From Actinomycetes bacterium (lineage in GTDB: Bacteria > Actinomycetota > Acidimicrobiia > Acidimicrobiales > UBA8190), in the NCBI GenBank assembly GCA_021803325.1, contig JAJZLP010000182.1, positions 15,603-48,455 on the forward strand: a stretch of DNA of 32,853 bases, given 5' to 3'. Within the stretch, counting starts at the first letter, position 1. Each line of letters starts with the position of its first letter. The position numbers and the translations under genes are program-made. Positions 23,046 to 30,282 of the stretch are shown here, one piece after another. The notes beneath the pieces were generated by a model that was given only the letters and a program-made list of their open reading frames with translations, made no database searches and was not told where the DNA came from.

Positions 23046-24533
23046 ATGACCGACGAGATCTTCGAGCAGCGCCTGCGCCGTGACCTCCGGCGGCTGGCCG
23101 ACGAGCTGGCTGTCGAGTCGTCACCGAAGCGCCGCGGGCATGGCTCGAGCGGCCGGCCCGGTGCTGGCAGCCGGCATGGCTCGAGCGGCCGGCCCGGAGC
23201 TGGCACCTGGTCGCTCCGCCGCAGCCGGGTGCTGTCGCCGACGTTCGGCCGGATCCTGCTGGTCGTCTGGCTGGTCGTGGCGGTGTGCCTGGTCGGTTCG
23301 GGCGTCGTCGCCGGCAGGGTCCTCAATGCGTCCCCGGCCCGGCTGCACGGCTCGCCCGCCGTCGCCACCCTGGCCGAAGTCCCCGGGCCGCTCGCCTACT
23401 TCTCGGGTCGCCGGCTCTACACCGCCTCGCCCGGCAGCGCACCGCGCGGCGTGGCCACAGTGGCGGCGCCCGGGTCGGCGCCGCAGTGGTCGGCCGACGG
23501 CTCCTGGATCGCCTACCTCGGTTCGGCCGGTCACCTGCACCTCGTCCGCCCAGACGGCAGCGGCGCCCATCTGGCCCTGGCGGACCCGGTGACGGCCATG
23601 GCGTGGTCGCCGGCGGCAGACCTGCTCGCCGTGGTCCCCGCCGGCGGCTCCATGCGGGACACGCTGGTGCTGCTGGCGGCCGGGACCCAGCCGACGGCGC
23701 CAACGGTGGTGGCCTCGTCGGTGTCGTCCTTCGTGTGGTCGGCCGGCGGGCGCCGGATCGCCTACGCGATGGCCGGCCCGGGCTTGCAGCCCGACCGGCT
23801 CGTCGTCTACGACGTGGTCAGCGGCACCTCCACGGTCCTGCCCTACGTGCCGCCGGCGGGCACGGGCCTGCTCCTGGCCGGCTGGTGGCCCGACGGCAGC
23901 GGCCTTGTCGTGTGGCTCGACCCGGGGCGGTCCGCGGCTGCCGAGGCGACCGGTCTCGGCCTGGTCTCGGTGCCGCTGGGCTCCGCCGCAGCCATGTTCC
24001 TGGCCAGGACCTTCGTGTACCTGCCGTGGCTGGCCTGGTCACCTGGCGGCCACCGCCTGGCCCTGGCGTCGATGCCCGGTGCGTTCCCGTGGCAAGGGAG
24101 CCGGATCGAGGTGTGCCGACCGGCCGCGGGCACCTGCACAGCGCTGCCCGAGCCGGCCGGGACGGTCGGGCTGGACCCGGCCTGGTCGCCGTCGGGGGAC
24201 CGGCTCGCCTTCGTCCGTGCCCCGGTGCTGTCGAGCTCCTCGCCTGGTGGTGGGCTCGCCCGCTGGTACCAGGGCCGCCGCCTGTGGGTGTCGCGGGCCG
24301 ACGGGTCCGGCGCCCGGCCCGTGCCCGGCGCCGCCCCCGGCGCCGCCCAGCCCCGGTTCACCCCCTCGGGCCGGTCCCTGGTGTACGTCACCGCCTGGTC
24401 GGTCGACACCGTCGGCCTCACCGGCGGTCACGCGGCCACGCTGGCCACCGGGCTCGCCGGGGCCCTCGACACCGCCGGGCCCGACGGCTACGGCAAGCTC
24501 CCGTGGGGTGGCACGGCGGTCTGGGGCTCCTGA
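23046..24533 (+). CDS. Membrane-anchored TolB-like beta-propeller protein, probable sigma partner
   Basis: 495 aa. A short cytoplasmic N-terminus (MTDEIFEQRLRRDLRRLADE) resembles the region that binds ECF sigma factors. It is followed by a 36-bp coding repeat, one membrane helix (about 70-90) and a large outside domain with repeated blade signatures such as PQWSADGSWIAYLG, MAWSPAADLLAVV and PAWSPSGDRLAFV, typical of WD40/TolB-like propellers. It could hold the sigma factor at the membrane and release it on an external signal; this is inferred from gene order. Classical anti-sigma zinc motifs (HxxxCxxC) are absent. Its 3' end overlaps the convergent acyltransferase by 46 nt. Confidence 0.8.
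   Translation: MTDEIFEQRLRRDLRRLADELAVESSPKRRGHGSSGRPGAGSRHGSSGRPGAGTWSLRRSRVLSPTFGRILLVVWLVVAVCLVGSGVVAGRVLNASPARLHGSPAVATLAEVPGPLAYFSGRRLYTASPGSAPRGVATVAAPGSAPQWSADGSWIAYLGSAGHLHLVRPDGSGAHLALADPVTAMAWSPAADLLAVVPAGGSMRDTLVLLAAGTQPTAPTVVASSVSSFVWSAGGRRIAYAMAGPGLQPDRLVVYDVVSGTSTVLPYVPPAGTGLLLAGWWPDGSGLVVWLDPGRSAAAEATGLGLVSVPLGSAAAMFLARTFVYLPWLAWSPGGHRLALASMPGAFPWQGSRIEVCRPAAGTCTALPEPAGTVGLDPAWSPSGDRLAFVRAPVLSSSSPGGGLARWYQGRRLWVSRADGSGARPVPGAAPGAAQPRFTPSGRSLVYVTAWSVDTVGLTGGHAATLATGLAGALDTAGPDGYGKLPWGGTAVWGS
23137..23208 (+). repeat. 36-bp coding duplication in the propeller gene
   Basis: Two copies (23137-23172 and 23173-23208), nearly identical, encode the Gly/Ser/Arg-rich stretch between the cytoplasmic tail and the membrane helix. 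Confidence 0.9.
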
Positions 24534-26512
24534 GGGCCAGCGCCGGCTGGGGCACCGGAGGAACCGCTCCGGCGGGTGCCGCCCGTCCGGCGGGTGGCGC
24601 TGGTCCCAGTTGTCTGGCGGGTGCCGGCGCTGAGGGTGCCGTTCGTCTGCCGGGTGCCGCTGGTCTGGCGGGTGCCGGCGCTGAGGGTGCCGTTCGTCTG
24701 CCGGGTGCCGCTGGTCTGGCGGGTGGCGCTGGTGCCGTTCGTCTGCCGGGTGCCGCTGGTCTGGCGGGTGGCGCTGGTGCCGGTTGTCTGGCGGGTGCCG
24801 TTCGTCTGGCGGGTGCCGTTCGTCTGCCGGGTGCCGGCGCTGAGGGTGCCGTTCGTCTGGCGGGTGCCGGTGGCCTCGGGCGCCCCGGCTGTCGCCGGGG
24901 ATGCCCGGCGGGCGCGTGCGCGTGGCGTGGCGGCAGGCCCGGCAGGAGCGCCAGCAGGCACCGGCGGGGAGATGCCGGCCGGTGTGGACGACCCGACGCC
25001 GGTGACGGCCATGAGCTCGTCGAGGGCGGTGCCGAGCGCCCGGGCGATATCCCAGACCCCGGGCACGGTCTCGGGGCAGGCCATCAGACCCCAGTTGAGG
25101 ACACCCCGGTAGCTCATGACCGTGATGTTGAGCCCGGCGCCGTCGGTGATCGGCCCGAGCGGGAACCCGGCCACCATCTCCGCTCCGGCGAGGTAGAGCG
25201 GGAAGTCCGGTCCGGGCACATTCGACACGACCAGGCTGTAGAGCGGGCGGTGGTGCTCCGCCAGCCGGAAGCGGGTGTAGGCACGGACCGCCAACGAGAA
25301 GAGGTTGGGGCTGGCATGTTCGGTCCAGTCGACCAGCACGTCGATGCCGAGTGCCCGGTGCTGCTCCTTGGCGCCGCGGGTGCCGGCCCGGATGTGCTCG
25401 ACCCGGGCGAGCGGGTCCGCGAGGTGGCAGGGGAGGGCGACCCACATGGCGGAGACCTTGTTCGACCCGCGCATCTGCCTGGCGAGCGACGGCTCCACCG
25501 CGACGGGGACGGTGGCGACCAGCGGTCCCGCCGGCAGCTCGTCGCGCTCCAGCAGGTACTGGCGCAGCGCTCCGGTGCACATGGCCAGCACCACGTCGTT
25601 CACGGTGCAGCCGATCACCCGCTTGACCGCCTTGACGTCATCGAGCGACGTGGAGACCAGCGCCACCGCCCGGTGCGGGGTGATGGCGGTGTTGAGCGAG
25701 GTGCGCGGCGCTGTGAGCGGGAGCGCGCCGCGGGCCTGGGGGCTGGGCGCCGCCCGCCGGGCGCGCATCATGTCGACGACGGCCCGTCCCGTGTGCCACC
25801 CGATCCGGCTCACCTCGAGTGGCCGCGAAGCCCGGTCGATCACGGCCCGGCCCAGGACGACGTAGTCCGGGGGCACGCCCAGGCCCCGTCGCCGGGGTGG
25901 CCTGTCGTTCGGGCCGGAGCCGCCATGGCCGTGGTCGTTCGGGCCGGAGCCGCCATGGCCGTGGTGGCTCGGGCTGGCGCCGCCGCTCGTGGCGTCGCTC
26001 GCGTCGCCGTGGACGGTCGCGTACTCGGGAGGGTCGGGCTCGAGCTCGAACAGGTGGCCCAGGAGCTCCGCGCCCGAGGCGCCGTCGATGGTGGCGTGGT
26101 GGATCTTGGTGATCACCGCCACCCGGCCGTCCTGCAGGCCTTCGACCAGGTACATCTGCCACAAGGGCTTGGCCCGGTCGAGCTGGCGGCCGCACACGTC
26201 GCCGACGAGGGCGGCCAGCTCGGCCATGCCGCCGGGGCTGGGCAAAGCGGCGCGGCGCAGGTGGTAGTCGATGTCGAAGTCGACGTCCTCCACCCAGTAG
26301 GGGTGCCCCAGGCGCAGGGGGACCTCGACCAGTCGACGACGGAACACCGACGGCCCCTCGATGCGGGCGGAGACCCGGTCGCGCAGCCGGGCGAAGCTGT
26401 ACCCGCCGGGTGCTGTGGCCGGGTCGAACACCGACGCCATCGACACGTGCATGTGGAGGTTCGGCGTCTCCAAGTACAGGAAGCTGGCGTCCAGCCCGCT
26501 CAATCGCTCCAT
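24488..26512 (-). CDS. Wax ester synthase/diacylglycerol acyltransferase (WS/DGAT)
   Basis: 674 aa; the family is usually about 450-480. Uses acyl-CoA to esterify diacylglycerol or long-chain alcohol for storage lipid. The catalytic HHxxxDG is KIHHATIDG (H138, H139, D143); MERLSGLDASFLYLE starts the protein, and PLWQMYLVEGL, NDVVLAMCTGALRQYL and YSLVVSNVPGPDFPLYLAG follow, all family landmarks. A His/Gly repeat (30-bp units) lies mid-protein. From about residue 490 a Thr/Gly/Arg/Gln-rich tail of some 180 residues, coded by repeats, is unique to this copy and overlaps the propeller gene on the other strand by 46 nt. ATG 26512 has AGGAAGG upstream. It is divergent from an esterase, suggesting lipid turnover. 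Confidence 0.92.
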   Translation of the reverse strand: MERLSGLDASFLYLETPNLHMHVSMASVFDPATAPGGYSFARLRDRVSARIEGPSVFRRRLVEVPLRLGHPYWVEDVDFDIDYHLRRAALPSPGGMAELAALVGDVCGRQLDRAKPLWQMYLVEGLQDGRVAVITKIHHATIDGASGAELLGHLFELEPDPPEYATVHGDASDATSGGASPSHHGHGGSGPNDHGHGGSGPNDRPPRRRGLGVPPDYVVLGRAVIDRASRPLEVSRIGWHTGRAVVDMMRARRAAPSPQARGALPLTAPRTSLNTAITPHRAVALVSTSLDDVKAVKRVIGCTVNDVVLAMCTGALRQYLLERDELPAGPLVATVPVAVEPSLARQMRGSNKVSAMWVALPCHLADPLARVEHIRAGTRGAKEQHRALGIDVLVDWTEHASPNLFSLAVRAYTRFRLAEHHRPLYSLVVSNVPGPDFPLYLAGAEMVAGFPLGPITDGAGLNITVMSYRGVLNWGLMACPETVPGVWDIARALGTALDELMAVTGVGSSTPAGISPPVPAGAPAGPAATPRARARRASPATAGAPEATGTRQTNGTLSAGTRQTNGTRQTNGTRQTTGTSATRQTSGTRQTNGTSATRQTSGTRQTNGTLSAGTRQTSGTRQTNGTLSAGTRQTTGTSATRRTGGTRRSGSSGAPAGAGPQEPQTAVPPHGSLP
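24575..24880 (-). repeat. Repeat array coding the WS/DGAT tail
   Basis: Interleaved units with CTGGCGGGTGCC and TTCGTCTGCCGGGTGCCG cores include a clear 51-bp tandem duplication (24621-24671 and 24672-24722). All period lengths are multiples of three, and the Thr-Arg-Gln-Thr-type frame is kept. The lack of a stop until 24488 lets the protein run past the usual family end. Confidence 0.85.
25904..25984 (-). repeat. 30-bp coding repeat inside WS/DGAT
   Basis: Two identical 30-bp units (25904-25933, 25934-25963) and a diverged partial third encode a Gly/His/Ser/Pro loop between the two halves of the acyltransferase. Confidence 0.9.
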
Positions 26513-26614
26513 GGGCACCTTCCTGTTCGGCCGTGCGCAACGACCTGCTTGCGGAGTCCCCCATGGGTGCCCGTCAGGATGCACACGCGCCCGGATGTGG
26601 TCGAGAATGGGCGG

Positions 26615-27877
26615 ATGGCATGGTCATGGGGGTATGTCGCCGCCAGCTTGGTCGGTCTGCTCTTCGTGGTCAATGCTTTCCGCCCGATTCGGTGGACGCC
26701 GCTGGGAGCGGTGTCGCTCTTCGCCGGGTGGCCGACGGCCGAGCTGCCGATGTGGCACATCGCCTGGCAGGCGGCGGCGACCGCCGGGTTCGCCGTCGCC
26801 GGGGCTTTCGGCCGGTGGCCGGGCTGGGTCGGCCTGGCCTGCACGCTGGTGGGTTGGATGGGGCTTGCCGTGCTCTACCGCCAGGGGGCCCGGGCCGGCG
26901 AGGTGCTCGACCGGGCTGCCGCCGCCGGGAACCTGGCGGTGCCCGACGGGCTGGACCTGCCGGCGACGGGGCGCGACACGATGTGGCGGTTCCCGCGTCT
27001 GCTCTGGCCGCTGCCGCGTCCGACTGGCGCCGTCCGCGTCCATCGCCACCTCGACTACGCGGGGGACGGCGCCCGGCGCCACCGGCTGGACGTCATCGTC
27101 CGCCGCCAGGACCCGCCGGCCGCCGGCGCCCCGGTGCTCGTCTACATCCACGGCGGGGCCTGGGTGTTCGGCGACAAGCGGGAGCAGGGCCTGCCGATGC
27201 TGTACGAGCTGGCCCGGCGGGGCTGGGTGACGGTGACCGTCAACTATGGCCTCGGGCCCCGCACCCGCTGGCCCGGCCAGGTGGTCGACTGCACGATGGC
27301 GCTGGCCTGGGTGAAGGCGCACATCGCCGACTACGGCGGTGATCCCGGGTTCGTGGCGGTGAGCGGCGGCTCGGCCGGCGGCCACCTGGCCGCGCTGGTG
27401 GCGCTCACCGGCGAGGAGGCGCCCTGGCAGCCGGGGCTCGCCGGCACGCCGGTGGCGGCGTGCGTGCCGTTCTACGGGGTGTACGACTTCACCGGCGGAG
27501 CCGACGACCAGGGCTACGCCCGGTCGCTGCGGCACCTGCTCGAAACACGGGTCTTCGCCTCTCGTCAGCGTGACGATCCCGACGCGTACCGTGATGCGTC
27601 GCCGCTGTACCGGGTCGGGGCCGGCGCGCCGCCGTTCTTCGTGGTGCACGGGGTCAACGACACGCTCGTCCCTGTGGCCGAAGCCCGCCGCTTCGTGGCG
27701 GCCTTGCGGGCGGCGTCGTCGGCGCCGGTGCTCTACGCCGAGCTGCCCGGAGCGCAACACGCTTTCGACGTGCTGCCGTCGGTGCGTGGCGCCCACACCG
27801 TCGCCGCGGTGGTGCGCTTCCTCGAGTCGGTGCGGGCCGGTGCCGCCGTCGGGGACCAGACCGTCGCGGATGGCTAG
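26615..27877 (+). CDS. Membrane alpha/beta hydrolase (esterase/lipase, HGG type)
   Basis: 420 aa. Three hydrophobic segments (about 5-22, 45-63, 70-90) precede a hormone-sensitive-lipase-like domain: oxyanion HGG at 179-181 (VYIHGGAWVFG), nucleophile Ser253 in SGGSAGGHLA, acid in VNDTLVP and His in GAQHAFD. Mycobacterial LipC-type esterases have a similar layout. It would hydrolyse acyl esters at the membrane. ATG 26615 is chosen because it starts right at the first membrane segment; ATG 26579 and GTG 26597 are in-frame alternatives and no ribosome binding site decides. It is divergent from WS/DGAT (about 100 bp), so the two may balance synthesis and breakdown. Its TAG overlaps the TAG of the convergent cobalamin gene. 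Confidence 0.88.
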   Translation: MAWSWGYVAASLVGLLFVVNAFRPIRWTPLGAVSLFAGWPTAELPMWHIAWQAAATAGFAVAGAFGRWPGWVGLACTLVGWMGLAVLYRQGARAGEVLDRAAAAGNLAVPDGLDLPATGRDTMWRFPRLLWPLPRPTGAVRVHRHLDYAGDGARRHRLDVIVRRQDPPAAGAPVLVYIHGGAWVFGDKREQGLPMLYELARRGWVTVTVNYGLGPRTRWPGQVVDCTMALAWVKAHIADYGGDPGFVAVSGGSAGGHLAALVALTGEEAPWQPGLAGTPVAACVPFYGVYDFTGGADDQGYARSLRHLLETRVFASRQRDDPDAYRDASPLYRVGAGAPPFFVVHGVNDTLVPVAEARRFVAALRAASSAPVLYAELPGAQHAFDVLPSVRGAHTVAAVVRFLESVRAGAAVGDQTVADG

Positions 27878-28950
27878 CCCGGGTCGACGACGGTCGAGGC
27901 CCGAACCAGCACCTCCGCCACCTGGGGGTGGGTCACCACCTGCCGGAGCGCCGCCACGCCGGCGTCCAGGGCGCTGGGGGGGACGGATCGGGCTGAGAGC
28001 AGGCTGCGCTGCCAGTCCATGAAGTCGGAGAACACCTGGTTCCGCCCGACGAGGACGGCCGCCCGGGCGAAGCGGAGGATGTAGGCGAGGTCCTCGCGGG
28101 TGCGGTCCCTCTGGGGCTCGTCGTAGGCGGCCATCAGCGGGAGCCCCCGAGCCAGGACGTCGAAGGCGGCGATGGCTGCCTCGTCGATGTCGGCATCGGC
28201 GATGCACTCGCTCAGGTGGGCGTCCACGAGCGCGGTCGGGGGTGTCTGCGCCCACTGCTCCAATTGGGCGACGACCCCCGCCGGAGCGTCGGGATCGGCG
28301 TCGGCTCCGAGCCTGGTGGCCAGACCGTAGGGAGTGACGCCCCGGCCGCCGACGAGCACCGGAATGCTCAGCGTGTGGGCGGTCTGGGTTAGCCGAACCA
28401 CGCCTTCGTAGTACAGAGGCACGCTGCACGTGACCACCAGCGCCGTGGGCCGGCGATCAGCCAGGAACCCGGAGAGGTGATCGGCTGGCGTGGAGGCGCC
28501 CAAAAAGCTGACGCGGATGCCCGACGCCTCCAGGATCTCGGCCAGGAAGCGGGGCGCCAGGCTGTGCCAGTCACCCTCGGCGCAGGCCACCACAGCCGTG
28601 GCCCGGCTCGGCGGACCCATGGCCGAAGCGGCCGAAGCGGCCTCCAGGGCTGCTTGGACCACCGCGGTGGACAGGTGCTCGTCGGCCACCGTCGCCAGGT
28701 TGCGGTACCAGCGCTCCCCGATCTCCTGCTGGGCCGGCACCAGCACTCCCCCGATGAGGTCCTCGATGGTGAGCCCTTCGTTGAGCAGCTGTACGGCCAG
28801 CGATGCCGCCGCCCGCCGGTCCCCGGACTGGGCGTAGCCGAGGAACCGGAGCAGGGTGTCGGTGCCCAGGTCGGTCACCGGGCCACGACTCAGGTCGGTC
28901 ACCGGGCCACGTCCCAGGTCGGTCACCGGGCCACGTCCCAGGTCGGTCAC
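27874..28950 (-). CDS. Stand-alone cobalamin-binding photoreceptor-like protein (CarH-like sensor without DNA-binding domain)
   Basis: 358 aa. After a repeat-coded N-terminus comes a helical cap domain (about 30-108) with W81 followed nine residues later by E91-H92: ERWYRNLATVADEH. This Wx9EH motif marks the adenosylcobalamin photoreceptors CarH/LitR. A Rossmann-type B12 domain (about 117-235) contains D127-x-H129 (EGDWHSLAP), the lower-ligand motif; the usual Gly three residues later is Ala. A helical C-terminal domain (about 245-355, including DRTREDLAYILRFARAA) is of unknown role. No MerR helix-turn-helix is present, so it must signal through a partner, as AerR does. Upstream in the same operon are ABM and GGDEF genes. 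GTG 28950 overlaps the ABM stop, but three more in-frame GTG codons occur in the repeats. Confidence 0.82.
   Translation of the reverse strand: MTDLGRGPVTDLGRGPVTDLSRGPVTDLGTDTLLRFLGYAQSGDRRAAASLAVQLLNEGLTIEDLIGGVLVPAQQEIGERWYRNLATVADEHLSTAVVQAALEAASAASAMGPPSRATAVVACAEGDWHSLAPRFLAEILEASGIRVSFLGASTPADHLSGFLADRRPTALVVTCSVPLYYEGVVRLTQTAHTLSIPVLVGGRGVTPYGLATRLGADADPDAPAGVVAQLEQWAQTPPTALVDAHLSECIADADIDEAAIAAFDVLARGLPLMAAYDEPQRDRTREDLAYILRFARAAVLVGRNQVFSDFMDWQRSLLSARSVPPSALDAGVAALRQVVTHPQVAEVLVRASTVVDPG
28864..28950 (-). repeat. 24-bp repeat that multiplies the start codon of the cobalamin gene
   Basis: Three full units of the GTGACCGACCTGGGACGTGG type begin on the minus strand at 28950, 28926 and 28902, and a partial one at 28878. 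Each opens with an in-frame GTG and encodes V-T-D-L-G-R-G-P. The first GTG overlaps the ABM stop. Confidence 0.9.
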
Positions 28951-29309
28951 CGGGCCACGACGGTGAAGCGCCGGAAACGGATCGGGCTGGGCCGGGCCTC
29001 GCCGGTCGGGGTCCGGGCGTGGGCCCGCTTGTGGTCCTGGGAGCGGAACCAGCTGAGGAACAGCTCACGGCTGTCCCACCACGACACCACGGCGTAGCTG
29101 CCGGGAGCGCCGGCATCGGCCCACACCTGGAGGCCCTGGAACCCCTCCCAGTTCTCGACCGCTCTCAGCCGTGAGCGGAAGGCGGCTTCGAGGGCGTCCG
29201 CTCCGTCCGGGGCCACCTGCAGCTCGCTGAAGGCCACGAACGTCTGGGGTGTGCCCGATCCCTGGTCGACACGCCTGGCACCGGCCGGCCGGCCGGCCGG
29301 ATCGGTCAT
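28947..29309 (-). CDS. ABM-domain protein, heme-degrading monooxygenase-like
   Basis: 120 aa; the ABM/dimeric ferredoxin-like fold covers about residues 22-105. The stretch VVSWWDSRELFLSWFRS followed by QDHKRAHAR matches the Trp and His region of IsdG/HmoA-type heme oxygenases. The position of their catalytic Asn (AEN-RL in IsdG) appears to be Ser here (AFSELQV), so heme degradation is uncertain; other ABM proteins act on quinols or polyketides. ATG 29309 overlaps the GGDEF stop (ATGA), and its stop overlaps the cobalamin gene start, so the three genes are translated together. Confidence 0.75.
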   Translation of the reverse strand: MTDPAGRPAGARRVDQGSGTPQTFVAFSELQVAPDGADALEAAFRSRLRAVENWEGFQGLQVWADAGAPGSYAVVSWWDSRELFLSWFRSQDHKRAHARTPTGEARPSPIRFRRFTVVAR

Positions 29310-30163
29310 GGCTGCGGTGCCTCCTCCTCGGCGCCGACGGCGCGGTCACGTCCCATCGACTTGGCCGTGTAGAGGGCCTGGTCGGCTCGGGCCAGGGCGG
29401 CGATTCCGGGTTCGTCGACCTCGACGACGGCCCAGCCGGCGGAGAAGGTCACGGGGACCGGGGCTCGTTGCGCCCACTCCTGTCGGAGCCGACGGCACAG
29501 GGCGGATGGCTGGGCCGGGCTTCGTTGCACCACCACGAACTCCTCTCCCCCGTACCGGGCGGCCAGGTCGGCGGCACGCACCTGGTCGGTGAGCAGACGA
29601 CCGAAGTCGGCCAGCACCTGGTCGCCCGTGGAGTGCCCCTGGGTGTCGTTGAGCGCTTTGAAGAAGTCCAGGTCGATCATGATCACCGAGTCTTCGGCGC
29701 GGACCCGGGCCAACGCCCGGTTGAGTGTCCGTCGGTTGGCCAGCCCGGTCAGCGGATCGGCGGCGGCGTCCTCCCTCAGACGACCGCGCTGGTCGACGAG
29801 CGCGACCGCTCGGCGGGCGTCCTCGGCGAACATGGGCAGGTCGTGCTCGAGTCGAGCGAGGGCCGCACTGGCCGGCGGGGCCACGGGCAGCAGGGGCGGG
29901 CCGGCGCCGAACCGCAGGTCGATCGGCAGGGCGTGCCGAGCGGCAGGATCGGTGGCCGAGACCAGCCGTCCCCCCAGCCGGCGGACCAACCGCTCGGCTG
30001 CCGCCTGGATGTCGTCCTCGTCGTCGGCCCACAACAGGTCTCGCTCGGCCTGCAACAGCGCCCGGTCGGGATCGGTGTGGCTCGGGCCGATGCCGCAGGC
30101 GGCGTGCTCGCGCTCGCCGACGTGCGCCCCCGGCGAACGGAGTCGGGCATCCACTCGCCTCAT
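29306..30163 (-). CDS. Diguanylate cyclase with intact GGEEF and inhibitory site
   Basis: 285 aa. The C-terminal GGDEF domain (about 134-280) has ADPLTGLANRRTL, the metal/substrate helix DLDFFKALNDTQGHSTGDQV and the active site RYGGEEF (GGEEF at 205-209). The I-site RxxD (R196-D199) lies exactly five residues before it, so product inhibition is expected. The N-terminal 130 residues are soluble and helical, of a type I do not recognise, perhaps the input domain. It makes c-di-GMP in the cytoplasm. First gene of the operon with ABM and the cobalamin sensor. ATG 30163 lies 6 nt after TACACT and may be leaderless; GTG 30154 would give better Shine-Dalgarno spacing. Confidence 0.92.
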   Translation of the reverse strand: MRRVDARLRSPGAHVGEREHAACGIGPSHTDPDRALLQAERDLLWADDEDDIQAAAERLVRRLGGRLVSATDPAARHALPIDLRFGAGPPLLPVAPPASAALARLEHDLPMFAEDARRAVALVDQRGRLREDAAADPLTGLANRRTLNRALARVRAEDSVIMIDLDFFKALNDTQGHSTGDQVLADFGRLLTDQVRAADLAARYGGEEFVVVQRSPAQPSALCRRLRQEWAQRAPVPVTFSAGWAVVEVDEPGIAALARADQALYTAKSMGRDRAVGAEEEAPQP

Positions 30164-30175
30164 CCTCCCAGTGTA
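30164..30175 (-). promoter_or_regulatory. -10 element of the GGDEF operon
   Basis: TACACT (30175-30170, minus strand) fits TANNNT and ends 6 nt before ATG 30163, consistent with a leaderless transcript. No good -35 is seen. Directly upstream are two 18-bp direct repeats. Confidence 0.4.
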
Positions 30176-30182
30176 CGTCTCG

Positions 30183-30221
30183 GGAGTTGAGCAGCGACAG
30201 TCAGGAGTCGAGCAGCGACAG
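30183..30221. repeat. Two 18-bp direct repeats upstream of the GGDEF operon
   Basis: GGAGTTGAGCAGCGACAG (30183-30200) recurs with one change at 30204-30221, giving a 21-bp period. That equals two DNA turns and suits two copies of a regulator on one face of the promoter, at about -35. It could equally be a small minisatellite. Confidence 0.5.
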
Positions 30222-30282
30222 AGGGTGGCGCGGTCTGACGGACATCCACCACAAGGGCATGGCGCCGGAGAGGATGCCCACC

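Noticed and set aside
23285..26614. Open frame of more than 1000 codons running into the esterase
   Set aside because: It is the shadow of the propeller gene and the antisense of WS/DGAT; the esterase starts at about 26615 with a membrane segment.
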